Positions 35,017-43,602 of a DNA stretch of 64,000 nt are shown in pieces. A program made the translations under genes and the position numbers. The notes below the pieces were generated by a model, which was not told where the DNA came from, did not search any database, and saw only the letters and a list, made by a program, of their open reading frames with translations. The stretch is from Amycolatopsis thailandensis (GTDB lineage Bacteria; Actinomycetota; Actinomycetes; Mycobacteriales; Pseudonocardiaceae): positions 1 to 64,000 of the forward strand of contig NZ_NMQT01000032.1 of assembly GCF_002234405.1 (NCBI RefSeq). Reading direction: 5' to 3'. Positions within the stretch are counted from its first letter, which is position 1. The number at the start of each line of letters is the position of its first letter.

Positions 35017-36114
35017 ATGTCGCGTGAGACCCATGCCGCCGCGTTGCTGCCGTCCGGAATCCCGGTGCGGTTCCTCGCCGAGGACGGCACGCGCGTCGAC
35101 GAGCACGGCGGCTACGCCGAGCCGCCGTCCGACCGGCTCGTCGAGGCCTACCGGCTGATGGTGCTCGGCCGCCGGTTCGACGCGCAAGCGACCGCGCTGA
35201 CCAAACAGGGCCGTCTCGCGGTTTACCCGTCGAGCGCCGGCCAGGAGGCCTGCCAGGTCGCGAGCGCGCTGGCGCTCACCGAAGCTGACTGGCTCTTCCC
35301 CACCTACCGCGACTCGGTCGCGCTGGTCGCCCGCGGGCTCGAACCGGGCGAGATCCTGACGCTGCTTCGCGGCGACGCGCACTGTGGCTACGACCCCGCC
35401 AAGACCCGTGTCGCACCGCAGTGCACCCCGCTGGCCACCCAGACCCTCCACGCCGCCGGGCTCGCGCACGCGATGCAGCGCCGCGGCGAAGACGCCGTCG
35501 CGTTCGCGCTCATCGGTGACGGCGCCACCAGCGAGGGCGACTTCCACGAGGCGCTCAACTTCGCGGCCGTGTTCAAGGCGCCGGTGGTGTTCTTCGTGCA
35601 GAACAACGGCTTCGCGATCTCGGTGCCGTTCGAGAAGCAGAGCGCCGCACCGGCGCTGGCCTACAAGGGCGTCGGCTACGGCGTCCGCTCCGAGCAGGTC
35701 GACGGCAACGACGCCGTCGCGGTCCTGTCCGTGCTGGACGACGCCGTCGCGCACGCGCGCGCCGGTCGCGGGCCGGTCCTGGTCGAGGTGCACACCTACC
35801 GCATCGACGCGCACACCAACGCCGACGACGCCACCCGCTACCGAGACCAGGCCGAGGTCGAGAAGTGGCGCGCGGCCGACCCGGTCCGCCGCCTCGAAAC
35901 CTACTTGACCGGCCGGAACCTGTTGTCCGAGAACGATATCGAGCGGTTCCGGGCGGAGGCTGAGACGTTCGCGGCCGGGGTGCGCGACACCCTGAACGCC
36001 GACGTGGAGCCGGATCCGATGTCGCTGTTCGAGCACGTGTACGCCGTTCCGACCCGCCAACTGGCCGCTCAGCGCGCGCTGGTCGCGGCCGAGCTGGAAG
36101 CCGTGGAGGGCTGA
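35017..36114 (+). CDS. bkdA: branched-chain 2-oxoacid dehydrogenase E1 alpha
   Basis: 365 residues. This thiamine-diphosphate subunit decarboxylates 2-oxoisovalerate and related keto acids. The ThDP/Mg motif is IGDGATSEGDFHEALNFAAVF...NNGFAIS; PTYRDSVALVARG and YRIDAHTNADDATRYR (phospho-loop region) are also E1-alpha marks. ATG at 35017 follows AAAGGTGG with good spacing. The stop overlaps the E1-beta start (TGATG). It supplies branched acyl-CoA for fatty acids and for polyketide precursors. Confidence 0.95.
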   Translation: MSRETHAAALLPSGIPVRFLAEDGTRVDEHGGYAEPPSDRLVEAYRLMVLGRRFDAQATALTKQGRLAVYPSSAGQEACQVASALALTEADWLFPTYRDSVALVARGLEPGEILTLLRGDAHCGYDPAKTRVAPQCTPLATQTLHAAGLAHAMQRRGEDAVAFALIGDGATSEGDFHEALNFAAVFKAPVVFFVQNNGFAISVPFEKQSAAPALAYKGVGYGVRSEQVDGNDAVAVLSVLDDAVAHARAGRGPVLVEVHTYRIDAHTNADDATRYRDQAEVEKWRAADPVRRLETYLTGRNLLSENDIERFRAEAETFAAGVRDTLNADVEPDPMSLFEHVYAVPTRQLAAQRALVAAELEAVEG

Positions 36115-37112
36115 TGACCGACATCTCTATGGCACAGGCGCTCAACGCCGCCTTGCGTGACGCGGTCAAGGACGACGATCGCGTGCTGATCTTCGGCGAG
36201 GACGTCGGCCCGCTCGGCGGCGTGTTCCGGGTGACCGACGGCATCACCACCGACTTCGGTGAGGAACGCTGTTTCGACACGCCGCTGGCGGAGTCCGGCA
36301 TCGTCGGTTTCGCGGTCGGGATGGCGATGGGCGGGTTCCGCCCGGTGGTCGAAATGCAGTTCGACGCCTTCGCCTACCCCGCTTTCGAGCAGATCACCTC
36401 GCATGTCGCGAAGCTCCGGAACCGCACCCGCGGCGCGCTGTCGCTGCCGATGGTCATCCGGATCCCTTACGCGGGCGGGATCGGCGGCGTCGAGCACCAC
36501 TGCGATTCGAGCGAGGCCTACTACACCCACACACCGGGCCTGCGCGTCGTCACGCCGGGTGCTCCTCAGGACGCCTACGACCTGCTGCGCGATTCGATCG
36601 ACTCACCGGACCCGGTGATCTTCCTCGAACCCAAATGCCGCTACTGGTCGAAGGAAACCGTGTCCTTCACCAGGAACGGCGCGGCGATGGACCGCGCGGT
36701 CGTGCGCCGCAAGGGTAAGGACGTCACGCTGATCGCGTACGGCCCGATGGTCGCCACGGCGCTGGAGACCGCGGAAGCCGCGAAGGCCGAGGGCTGGGAC
36801 GTCGAAGTGGTCGATCTCCGGTCACTGAGCCCGTTCGACGACGAGACCGTCGTCGCTTCGGTGCGCCGTACCGGGCGCGCGGTCGTCGTCCACGAGGCCG
36901 CCGGGTTTGGCGGCTACGGCGCCGAAGTGGTCGCGCGGGTCACCGAGCAGTGCTTCCACCAGTTGCACGCGCCCGTCCTGCGGGTCACCGGGCTCGACAT
37001 CCCTTATCCGCCACCGAAGCTGGAGCGCCATCAGCTTCCGGACGTCGACCGGATCCTGGACACCGTCGCCCGGCTGCAGTGGAACGACGAACCGGTGGTG
37101 GCCGGTGCCTGA
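36114..37112 (+). CDS. bkdB: branched-chain 2-oxoacid dehydrogenase E1 beta
   Basis: 332 residues, the transketolase-like beta subunit that completes the E1 active site. The start MTDISMAQALNAALRDAV, then IFGEDVGPLGGVFRVTDGI, DTPLAESGIVGFAVGMA and VVHEAAGFGGYGAEV, are standard. It overlaps E1-alpha by one base and the E2 gene by 8 nt, giving a tightly coupled three-gene operon. Confidence 0.95.
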   Translation: MTDISMAQALNAALRDAVKDDDRVLIFGEDVGPLGGVFRVTDGITTDFGEERCFDTPLAESGIVGFAVGMAMGGFRPVVEMQFDAFAYPAFEQITSHVAKLRNRTRGALSLPMVIRIPYAGGIGGVEHHCDSSEAYYTHTPGLRVVTPGAPQDAYDLLRDSIDSPDPVIFLEPKCRYWSKETVSFTRNGAAMDRAVVRRKGKDVTLIAYGPMVATALETAEAAKAEGWDVEVVDLRSLSPFDDETVVASVRRTGRAVVVHEAAGFGGYGAEVVARVTEQCFHQLHAPVLRVTGLDIPYPPPKLERHQLPDVDRILDTVARLQWNDEPVVAGA

Positions 37113-38301
37113 CTTCCTGCTCCCGGACCTCGGCGAAGGGCTCACCGAGGGCACCATCGTCACCTGGCTCGTCGCGGAAGGCGACACCGTGGGAGTCGAC
37201 CAGCCCGTCGCGGAAGTGGAGACCGCGAAGGCGGCGGTCGAGGTGCCGGTGCCGTTCGCCGGTGTCGTCACGCGCCTCCACGGCGAACCCGGTCAGTCGC
37301 TGCCGGTGGGCGCTCCCCTGCTCACCATCGGACCCGCGTTCACCGAACCCGGAGTGACGACCGCGAGCGAAGGCAGCGGCAACGTCCTCATCGGCTACGG
37401 CACGACCACCACGACGAGGCGCCGCCGGACGCGCACCGTCGTCACGGCCACTCCCGAGAAGCCGTCGAAAGCGCCGGGCGTGATCTCGCCGTTCGTCCGC
37501 AAGATGGCCTCGGACAACAAGATCGACCTGACGAGGCTGACCGGCAGTGGCCCCGGCGGCATCATCCGGCGCGCCGACGTCGAAGCGGCGCTCACCGTTC
37601 CCGAGCAGCGTGACGGCGAGACCCGGATCCCGCTGACGGGAGTCCGGAAGGCCGTCGCCGACAAGCTGACCACCTCGCGGCGCCAGATCCCCGAGGCGAC
37701 GGTCTGGGTCGACGTCGACGCGACCGAACTCGTCACCGCGCGCAAGGCACTGAACGCGTCGGAACCGGATCGCCCGGTGAGCCTCCTCGGCCTCGTCGCG
37801 CGGTTCGCCGTCGCGGGCCTGCGGAAGTTCCCCGAGCTGAACTCGCGGGTCGAGGGCGACGAAATCGTCCAGCTGCGGGACATCAACCTCGGCTTCGCGG
37901 CGCAGACCGATCGTGGCCTCGTCGTCCCGGTCGTCCGTGACGCGGGTTCGCTGTCCACAAGGGAGCTTTCGGCGGCGATCGGCGAGCGGACCGGACAAGC
38001 CAGAGACGGAAAGCTCGGCCCGGCGGGCCTCACCGGCGGCACGTTCACGGTTAACAACTACGGCGTGTTCGGAGTCGACGGCTCCGCCGCGATCATCAAT
38101 CACCCGGAGGCGGCGATCCTCGGCATCGGCCGGATCATCGACCGCGCCTGGGTGGTCGACGGCGCGCTGGTGGCACGGAAGATCTGCGAGCTCACCCTGG
38201 CTTTCGACCACCGGGTGTGCGACGGCGGGACGGCAGGCGGATTCCTGCGGTTCGTCGCGGACTGCGTCGAGTCGCCGGTGACCGCGCTCGGAGATCTCTG
38301 A
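37105..38301 (+). CDS. bkdC: 2-oxoacid dehydrogenase E2 (dihydrolipoamide acyltransferase)
   Basis: 398 residues. One lipoyl domain carries the lipoylated Lys in EVETAKAAVEVP. A basic Thr/Arg-rich linker (TTTTTRRRRTRTVV) follows, then the E1/E3-binding domain (ISPFVRKMASDNKIDLTRLTGSGPGGIIRRADV). The acyltransferase core has the active site FDHRVCDGG. GTG at 37105 is chosen because the lipoyl domain starts at the next residues. No E3 (lipoamide dehydrogenase) gene is adjacent, so E3 must be shared from elsewhere. Confidence 0.95.
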   Translation: MPDFLLPDLGEGLTEGTIVTWLVAEGDTVGVDQPVAEVETAKAAVEVPVPFAGVVTRLHGEPGQSLPVGAPLLTIGPAFTEPGVTTASEGSGNVLIGYGTTTTTRRRRTRTVVTATPEKPSKAPGVISPFVRKMASDNKIDLTRLTGSGPGGIIRRADVEAALTVPEQRDGETRIPLTGVRKAVADKLTTSRRQIPEATVWVDVDATELVTARKALNASEPDRPVSLLGLVARFAVAGLRKFPELNSRVEGDEIVQLRDINLGFAAQTDRGLVVPVVRDAGSLSTRELSAAIGERTGQARDGKLGPAGLTGGTFTVNNYGVFGVDGSAAIINHPEAAILGIGRIIDRAWVVDGALVARKICELTLAFDHRVCDGGTAGGFLRFVADCVESPVTALGDL

Positions 38302-38332
38302 GCGGGCCGCACAACCCACGGTTGTGACCCGC
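38302..38332. terminator. hairpin after the bkd operon
   Basis: The outer stem GCGGG/CCCGC encloses CACAACC-CAC-GGTTGTG. It starts just after the E2 stop codon, without a T-run. Confidence 0.65.
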
Positions 38333-38382
38333 CAACGACACGTTGTTCGACTCGCGCGTCGCGGCTTGCTTTGATCTCGCGC

Positions 38383-39771
38383 GTGAGTGGGAGATCGCTG
38401 GGACGACGATTCGGCTGGCTTTGGGCGGCATACGCGGCGAGCGCGTTCGGTACGAGGTTCGCGTTCGACGCGTTCAGCCTGATCGCCATCGTGGCGCTGG
38501 GCGCGGGCACCACCGAGGTCTCGCTCTTGGCGTCCGCCGGTCTCGTCGTGGGCGCGGTGGTCGCGCTGCCGCTCGGCCCCTGGGTCGAGTTCCGCCGCAA
38601 GCGGCCGGTGATGATCGCGATGGACCTGATCCGCTGCGTCGCGCTGCTGACCGTCCCTGTGGCGTACGTGCTGGGGTTGCTCGGTTTCTGGCAGCTCCTC
38701 GCGGTGTCGGTCGTCGTCGCGGCGGCCGACATCACGTTCCTCGCGGCCAGCGGGGCGTTCCTGAAAACGCTGCTGCCGCGCGAGGATCTGCTCCTCGCGA
38801 ACGCGCGGTTCGAATCGACCACCTGGACCGCGACCGTGCTCGGCCCGCCGCTCGGCGGTTTCGCCGTCGGCCTGTTCGGACCGGTGATCACGATCGCGGC
38901 CGACGCGGTCAGCTACCTGCTGTCCGCGGCCGGGATCCGCGCCGTCGGCGGTGCGGAACCGCCACCCGCGAAACCGGACGGCCCTCGGCCGACCGGCCGT
39001 GACCTGCGGGAAGGCTGGCGATTCATCCTCACCCATCCGCTGTTGCGGCCCCTGTTCGTCAACACGATCGTGGTCAACGGCCTGATCATGGCGACCGCGC
39101 CCCTGATGGCCGTGCTGATGCTCGGACAACTCGGCTTCGCCCCATGGGAGTACGCCGTGGCCTTCGCCGTTCCCTGTCTGGGCGGCCTGATCGGATCGAG
39201 GCTCTCCCGGAGTGCCGTCGCCCGGTACGGCCGGGACCGGGTCCTCTTCGTCACCGGTTGGCTGCGCGTCTGCTGGCCCGTCGGGCTCGTCTTCATCCAG
39301 CCCGGTGTTCCGGGGCTGGTCCTGGTCATCGTCGTCGAATTCGCGCTGATCACCTGCATCGGCGTGTTCAATCCGGTGCTCTCCACCAGCAGGCTCGAAC
39401 TCGTGCCCCTCGACCGCGCGGCACGCACGCTGTCGGCCTGGTCGATCGCCGGGAAGCTCACCACCGCGGGCCTGACCGCGCTGTGGGGCCTGCTCGCCGC
39501 GTTCACCGGCCCGCGCGCCGCCGTCGGCATCGCCGGGGTGCTCATGCTCGCGACGCCGCTCCTGCTCCCCCGAAAGCGTCGGACCCCTGTGCCAGGATCG
39601 GAGCATGTCGATCAAGAGAGTGGTCACGGACCTCGAAACCCGGACGCTGGAGCAGACGAAAGCCTTCTACGTGCGGGTTCTCGGCTTCGAGGTGGTGATG
39701 GACCACGGCTGGATCGTGACACTGGCGGATCCGGACCGGCCGGAGGTCCAGCTGAGCCTCATGACCCATGA
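38383..39771 (+). CDS. MFS transporter (macrolide/siderophore-exporter type)
   Basis: 462 residues. Twelve membrane helices end near residue 405 (GIAGVLMLATPLLLPRKRR). The sequence resembles MefA/EntS-like MFS_3 exporters (FGTRFAFDAFSLIAIVALGAGTTEVSLLASAG; PLGPWVEFRRKRPVMIAMDLIR). A polar tail of about 57 residues follows, overlapping the VOC gene by 167 bp in another frame, which is unusual. GTG at 38383 has no ribosome-binding site; TTCGAC and TTTGAT at proper spacing upstream allow a leaderless message. Confidence 0.82.
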   Translation: MSGRSLGRRFGWLWAAYAASAFGTRFAFDAFSLIAIVALGAGTTEVSLLASAGLVVGAVVALPLGPWVEFRRKRPVMIAMDLIRCVALLTVPVAYVLGLLGFWQLLAVSVVVAAADITFLAASGAFLKTLLPREDLLLANARFESTTWTATVLGPPLGGFAVGLFGPVITIAADAVSYLLSAAGIRAVGGAEPPPAKPDGPRPTGRDLREGWRFILTHPLLRPLFVNTIVVNGLIMATAPLMAVLMLGQLGFAPWEYAVAFAVPCLGGLIGSRLSRSAVARYGRDRVLFVTGWLRVCWPVGLVFIQPGVPGLVLVIVVEFALITCIGVFNPVLSTSRLELVPLDRAARTLSAWSIAGKLTTAGLTALWGLLAAFTGPRAAVGIAGVLMLATPLLLPRKRRTPVPGSEHVDQESGHGPRNPDAGADESLLRAGSRLRGGDGPRLDRDTGGSGPAGGPAEPHDP

Positions 39772-39952
39772 CGAGACGGCGCCCGTCGTGCCGGTCGCCT
39801 CGATCGAGGTCGAGGACGTCGACGCGGCGTACGCGGCGGCCAAGGCCTCCGGAGCGGAGATCGTGCACGAACTGACCGACGAGGAGTGGGGCGTCCGGCG
39901 ATTCTTCGTCCGGGATCCCAGCGGCCATGTGGTCAACGTGCTCTCCCACTGA
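39605..39952 (+). CDS. VOC (glyoxalase/bleomycin-resistance) family protein
   Basis: 115 residues with paired beta-alpha-beta-beta-beta modules: EQTKAFYVRVLGFEVVMDHGWIVTLADP and VEDVDAAYAAAKASGAEIV...RFFVRDPSGHVVNVLSH. VOC proteins are metal-dependent lyases, dioxygenases or binding proteins for small molecules; no substrate is predictable. It begins within the MFS coding tail, so the two are cotranscribed. A hairpin follows immediately. Confidence 0.88.
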   Translation: MSIKRVVTDLETRTLEQTKAFYVRVLGFEVVMDHGWIVTLADPDRPEVQLSLMTHDETAPVVPVASIEVEDVDAAYAAAKASGAEIVHELTDEEWGVRRFFVRDPSGHVVNVLSH

Positions 39953-39988
39953 CCGCCGTTCGGCCCAGTTCGTTGGGCCTGACGGCGG
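39953..39988. terminator. stem-loop after the VOC gene
   Basis: CCGCCGT (39953-39959) pairs with ACGGCGG (39982-39988), and GGCCCA pairs with TGGGCC inside. It starts directly after the stop codon and has no T-run. Confidence 0.7.
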
Positions 39989-40055
39989 GTTTCATCAAAA
40001 TTTCATGACGCATCCCTAACGTTCGAACACGCACCGTAGTCGAACTGAAGGGACG

Positions 40056-40838
40056 ATGAATGTGAAGAAGTTCAGGGGGGTCCTGGCGGCGGCCGCACTG
40101 GCCACCGGGCTGATCGGCGCCATCGCGCCGTCCGTCCAGGCCGAGACGGCCGACCAGGCGCGTTACTACATCCTCATCGGCGGCACCTGCGACGGAGCCG
40201 CGACCGTCTACAACGACGCCTGGTTGCGAGGCGGGATCAAGAAGGTGGTCCACTACCCGGCAGGGGCCGCCGGAGCACCCAACTGCGACCAGACACCGAT
40301 GGACCAGAGCGTCGCGCGCGGGCACGAAGAGGCCCGTCGCGTCGTCCAGAGTTCCTTCGACGAAAACCCCGGCGCGGAGTTCGTCGTCGTCGGCTACTCG
40401 CAGGGCGCGCTGGTCGCGAACAAGGTGCTGAACGACATCGCCGACGGGAGACTGGCCGTCGACAGGTCCCGCTTCAGGGCGAAGATCTTCGCCGACCCGA
40501 TGCAGCCCGTCGGTCCGCCCGGACGCGGGATCAGCGCGGTGCTCCCGGCGGGCACCGGGGCGCCGTCGCCGTTCGGCGGCTACGTCTCGTTCGGACCGGG
40601 TCGCACCGATTTCGGCGGTATCCCGTACATCCGCTACTGCATCGAGACCGACGGCGTCTGTCACTTCGACACCTTCGAAGCACCCGGCGGGTATTTCGCC
40701 CAGCACCTTTGCTACCAGTGGGCCCGTCCCACCGATCACCGCTCGATCATGGAGGACACGATCGCGGACGGCGTGTACACCAACGGTTCGCACGCGCTTC
40801 CGCGGCAGAACTGCCGTCCACCGCATCCCGTGGCGTGA
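40056..40838 (+). CDS. secreted PE-PPE-type/cutinase-like serine esterase
   Basis: 260 residues with a signal peptide (FRGVLAAAALATGLIGAIAPSVQA). The alpha/beta hydrolase domain contains ARYYILIGGTCDGA, VVHYPAG and the nucleophile elbow VVGYSQGALVANKVL with Ser115. It ends VCHFDTFEAPGGYF...CYQWARPTDHRSIMEDT, as in the PE-PPE C-terminal (PF08237) esterases of mycolic-acid bacteria. It probably acts on lipids or esters outside the cell. ATG at 40056 is preceded by AAGGGACG. Confidence 0.85.
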   Translation: MNVKKFRGVLAAAALATGLIGAIAPSVQAETADQARYYILIGGTCDGAATVYNDAWLRGGIKKVVHYPAGAAGAPNCDQTPMDQSVARGHEEARRVVQSSFDENPGAEFVVVGYSQGALVANKVLNDIADGRLAVDRSRFRAKIFADPMQPVGPPGRGISAVLPAGTGAPSPFGGYVSFGPGRTDFGGIPYIRYCIETDGVCHFDTFEAPGGYFAQHLCYQWARPTDHRSIMEDTIADGVYTNGSHALPRQNCRPPHPVA

Positions 40839-40899
40839 CCGGCTGAAGACCGGTGTCGCCCGGCGCCCGATCGCCGGACGACAGCGAATCGGCGGAGCC

Positions 40900-40925
40900 G
40901 CCCGGGCCGGAGATCCGGCCCGGGC
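40900..40925. terminator. bidirectional hairpin between esterase and serine hydrolase
   Basis: GCCCGGGCCGG-AGAT-CCGGCCCGGGC is a perfect 11-bp stem between two convergent genes, just beyond the minus-strand stop codon. No T-run is present. Confidence 0.75.
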
Positions 40926-40931
40926 ACTCCT

Positions 40932-42068
40932 TCACTTGCAGAAGGCAGTGTCCACAGTGGCCATGACGGCCTTCGAACCCTTCTCCGCGTCGCCGAAGGT
41001 TCCTGGCATCGCTGTCACCGCGAGCCCGACGGTGCGGCCGTCTTCCGTTGCGCCGCCCCGTGTTTCGAAGCCGTGGATGTCCCCGCCGTGACCCCAGTAC
41101 ACCCCTCCGCAGCTGAGCGGGTTGCTCATCAGGCCCAGGCCGTACTTCGTCCCCGGAAACAGGGGCGCGTCGACCGTCTTGCGCATCTCGGCCAGCTGCG
41201 CGGCGGGCAGCAGCTTCCCTTCGAGCAGCACCCGGAAGAACTTGCCGAGGTCGCCCGGCGTCGAGATCAGCTGACCGGCGGCACCGCCCCAGGACGGATC
41301 CAGCTCGGTCGCGTCGATCACCTTGCCGGTGGCGGCGTTGCCGACGGCGTATCCCTGCGGGTGCCGCCCCTGGATGGTCTGGTCGCCGATCAGCGGCCAG
41401 TAGGTGTTCTTCAGCCCGGCCTTCTTGATCACCCGTTCGGTGATCTGCTCGTGGAGCGGGCGTCCGGTCACCTTCTCGATCACCATGCCCGCCAGCAGAT
41501 AGCCGGTGTTGCTGTACTCCCAGTTGGCGCCGGGTGCGAACTTCGCCGGATGGCTCAGCGCCGCGGCGAGCAGTTCGTGGTTCGGGACGTACCGGTGCTG
41601 CACCTTCTCGAAGTCCTCGAGCCCGAGGTACTCGGTGTAGTTCGGCAGTCCGCTCGTGTGCTGGAGGAGGTGCCGGATGGTGATCTTGCCGGCGTCGATG
41701 CCCTCCCCGCGCACGATCCCGGGAAGGTACTTCTCGATCGGCGCGTCCAGTTCCACTTTGCCTTCGGCCACCAGCTGCAGGACCGCGACCGCGGTGAACG
41801 TCTTGGTGTTGCTGCCCGCCCGGACCGTGCCGTCCCGGGGGACGGGGACCTGGCGATCGATCCGCGAGGACCCCGCGACCAGCGACGTCGTACGGCGCCC
41901 GCCGGTCACGGAGGCCAGCGCGGCCGGGAACTTCTCCTGGCGCACCAACGAGTCGAGGCTCTTCTGAAGCTCTTGTCCCTTGGTCGGGGCCGCGTCCGCC
42001 GTGGTGGTCCACACGGTGCCCAGCAGCCCCGCCACCGTCAGGACCACAACCCCCTTGCGTACTGTCAT
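40932..42068 (-). CDS. secreted serine beta-lactamase-like hydrolase / D,D-peptidase (S12)
   Basis: 378 residues. A signal peptide (VVVLTVAGLLGTVWTTTADA) is followed by an S12-family domain. The nucleophile motif is SNTK (Ser86-Lys89 in VRAGSNTKTFTAVAVLQL), the second motif YSN (EYSNTGYLLAGMVIEKVTG) and the third HGG (YWGHGGDIHGFE). D-alanyl-D-alanine carboxypeptidase or esterase activity is likely; class C beta-lactamase is less so. The ATG at 42068 is fixed by AAGGAG and the signal peptide that follows. Confidence 0.9.
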   Translation of the reverse strand: MTVRKGVVVLTVAGLLGTVWTTTADAAPTKGQELQKSLDSLVRQEKFPAALASVTGGRRTTSLVAGSSRIDRQVPVPRDGTVRAGSNTKTFTAVAVLQLVAEGKVELDAPIEKYLPGIVRGEGIDAGKITIRHLLQHTSGLPNYTEYLGLEDFEKVQHRYVPNHELLAAALSHPAKFAPGANWEYSNTGYLLAGMVIEKVTGRPLHEQITERVIKKAGLKNTYWPLIGDQTIQGRHPQGYAVGNAATGKVIDATELDPSWGGAAGQLISTPGDLGKFFRVLLEGKLLPAAQLAEMRKTVDAPLFPGTKYGLGLMSNPLSCGGVYWGHGGDIHGFETRGGATEDGRTVGLAVTAMPGTFGDAEKGSKAVMATVDTAFCK

Positions 42069-42247
42069 CCGTACTCCTTGCTCGATCGGTTCGACACCGA
42101 CGACACTGGTCGAATCGGGCACGAAGGTCAGGAGTGCAGGCTGCCGAATATCGGGTAGCGCTGGCGCTACCGGAGCGAATATTTTCGGACCGGAATTCGT
42201 CCCACCATTGTCCGCACGGGACGCGGCTCGCTAAAGTCAGTTCGATA

Positions 42248-42263
42248 AGTGGACTAGACCACC
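42248..42263. promoter_or_regulatory. DasR-type (dre-like) site, strong match
   Basis: AGTGGACTAGACCACC fits the DasR response element A(C/G)TGGTCTAGACCA(C/G)T at 14 of 16 positions. It lies 18 bp before the ATG of the small protein at 42282, a position that would block transcription or initiation. Confidence 0.5.
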
Positions 42264-42281
42264 CGAGGCCGGGAGGCGACG

Positions 42282-42776
42282 ATGCCCCTCGACGAACAGC
42301 AGACCTGGGCACTACTGCGAGAGCTGGACGAACCCGGCCACTGGGAAGTGCCCCACGACTTCGACGGACCGGCCGCGCGGGCGCGCTTCGAGCGGCTGTC
42401 CGAACGGCTCGACCTGCGTTTCGACTGCACGTGCGAAGTCGATCGCCACGTCCAGGACGCCAGTCATCTCGGCAGGATCGTGATCCCGGCGAGCGCGACG
42501 TCCGCGCAGGACCAGGTGACCGTCACGGTCAGCAACTTCGGCGGACTCGTCGCGGTGACACTGGGGAATCCGGGCAGCTACGACGAAGACGAGGAGCGGG
42601 AGCTCTTCCCGGCGCGGGATCGAAGACGGGTCGAGGACGAACTGGAAGCGCTCGGCTACCTGCCCGTCCCCGAACACCCGCTATGGACCAAGTACACCGG
42701 GATCAGCGGATTCGACGCCCTCTATCCGCCGGACCGGCCACCGTCGTGGTGGGACCGGTTCTTCGACTATCTCTAG
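42282..42776 (+). CDS. hypothetical cytoplasmic protein
   Basis: 164 residues, acidic, no signal or membrane segments. DQVTVTVSNFGGLVAVTLGNPGS suggests a beta-rich core, and the C-terminus PPSWWDRFFDYL is aromatic. I do not recognise a family. GGGAGGCG precedes the ATG. A DasR-like palindrome sits directly upstream. The stop overlaps the stop of the convergent small gene. Confidence 0.75.
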   Translation: MPLDEQQTWALLRELDEPGHWEVPHDFDGPAARARFERLSERLDLRFDCTCEVDRHVQDASHLGRIVIPASATSAQDQVTVTVSNFGGLVAVTLGNPGSYDEDEERELFPARDRRRVEDELEALGYLPVPEHPLWTKYTGISGFDALYPPDRPPSWWDRFFDYL

Positions 42777-43135
42777 ACGTTGCTCGGCACGAGCGCGCCG
42801 GCGAGTTCCGCCGCGTTCCGCGCACTGACGAGCACCTCGTCGAAGGGGAGCCCGGCGGCCTCGCGATCGATCGCGATCCGCAGCGCCGGGACTCCCCTGC
42901 GCACCGACACGAGCTGCCGGACTCCTGTCCCCAGCCCCCAGTAACCCACCTTCAGCACTCCGCTGACCAGCACTCCGGCCCGGCCTCCCCGCGCCCGCCC
43001 CACCGGCGCGTCGACGAGTTCGACGGCCCTGATCGCCGCCCGCGGCACGACCGCTTCCTCGCGCCACACGGCCAGCCTCTCCCAACCCGGGAACCGCACT
43101 CGTACGCCGCCGTCGGCGATGTCGATCGTCGCCAT
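42773..43135 (-). CDS. hypothetical protein, possible PH-like fold
   Basis: 120 residues. The pattern ADGGVRVRFPGWERLAVWREEAVVPRAAIRAVELVD and the later LRIAIDREAAGLPFDEVLVSARNAAELAGAL match the strand-rich core plus C-terminal helix seen in bacterial PH-like proteins. This is a fold-level guess. The ATG at 43135 follows GGAAGGTGG. It is divergent from the YtrA-type GntR gene and may be under its control. Confidence 0.65.
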   Translation of the reverse strand: MATIDIADGGVRVRFPGWERLAVWREEAVVPRAAIRAVELVDAPVGRARGGRAGVLVSGVLKVGYWGLGTGVRQLVSVRRGVPALRIAIDREAAGLPFDEVLVSARNAAELAGALVPSNV

Positions 43136-43140
43136 CCTGA

Positions 43141-43206
43141 CCACCTTCCCATGATAGCTAGCTGATGTAGTTGTTATAGCAAGTGTATAGCAGATATCCT
43201 TGACGG
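43141..43206. promoter_or_regulatory. AT-rich divergent promoter with repeated TATAGCA
   Basis: TATAGCA occurs at 43175-43181 and 43186-43192 (11-bp period). A related GATAGCTAGCTGATG lies near 43153. The stretch is markedly AT-richer than its surroundings and sits between the PH-like and GntR genes, so it is likely the operator of the GntR repressor. Confidence 0.5.
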
Positions 43207-43602
43207 GTGTTGCTGACTCTCGACCTCGACAGCGAGGTTCCGATCTACCAGCAGATCCGCGACCGGATCGTCGAAGCCGTCGCCGACGGCGCACTGGCCG
43301 AGGGCACCGCCCTGCCCTCCACCCGGCAGCTCGGCGCCGATCTCGGGATCAACTTCCACACCGTCAACAAGGCGTACGACCTGTTGCGGACACAGGGGTT
43401 CATCCGGATCAACCGCAAGACCGGCGCCGTCGTCCGGCGGGACGCGTCGTCCGGTCCGGCGGAGGACGGCTACGCGGACGAGTGGCAGGAACGCCTGCGC
43501 ACCCTGCTCGCCGAGGCCGTCGCGCTCGGCCTCGGCCCGCGCGAGGTGACGAGCCGGTGCGAAACCGTGCTGGACTCCTTCGCGGTGAGCGCGCGGCGAT
43601 GA
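43207..43602 (+). CDS. GntR-family regulator, YtrA subfamily
   Basis: 131 residues. The winged HTH is VPIYQQIRDRIVEAVADGALAEGTALPSTRQLGADLGINFHTVNKAYDLL. It has only a short helical C-terminus, the YtrA hallmark. Such regulators usually repress the membrane or transport genes they are cotranscribed with. Here the stop overlaps the ATG of the DUF5808 membrane gene (ATGA), and a possible operator lies just upstream of the GTG start. Confidence 0.9.
   Translation: MLLTLDLDSEVPIYQQIRDRIVEAVADGALAEGTALPSTRQLGADLGINFHTVNKAYDLLRTQGFIRINRKTGAVVRRDASSGPAEDGYADEWQERLRTLLAEAVALGLGPREVTSRCETVLDSFAVSARR

Noticed and set aside
36985-39627. 880-codon open frame on the - strand across the E2 and MFS genes
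   Set aside because: It crosses two well-supported genes and a terminator, and its product is a low-complexity Arg/Glu/Asp string.
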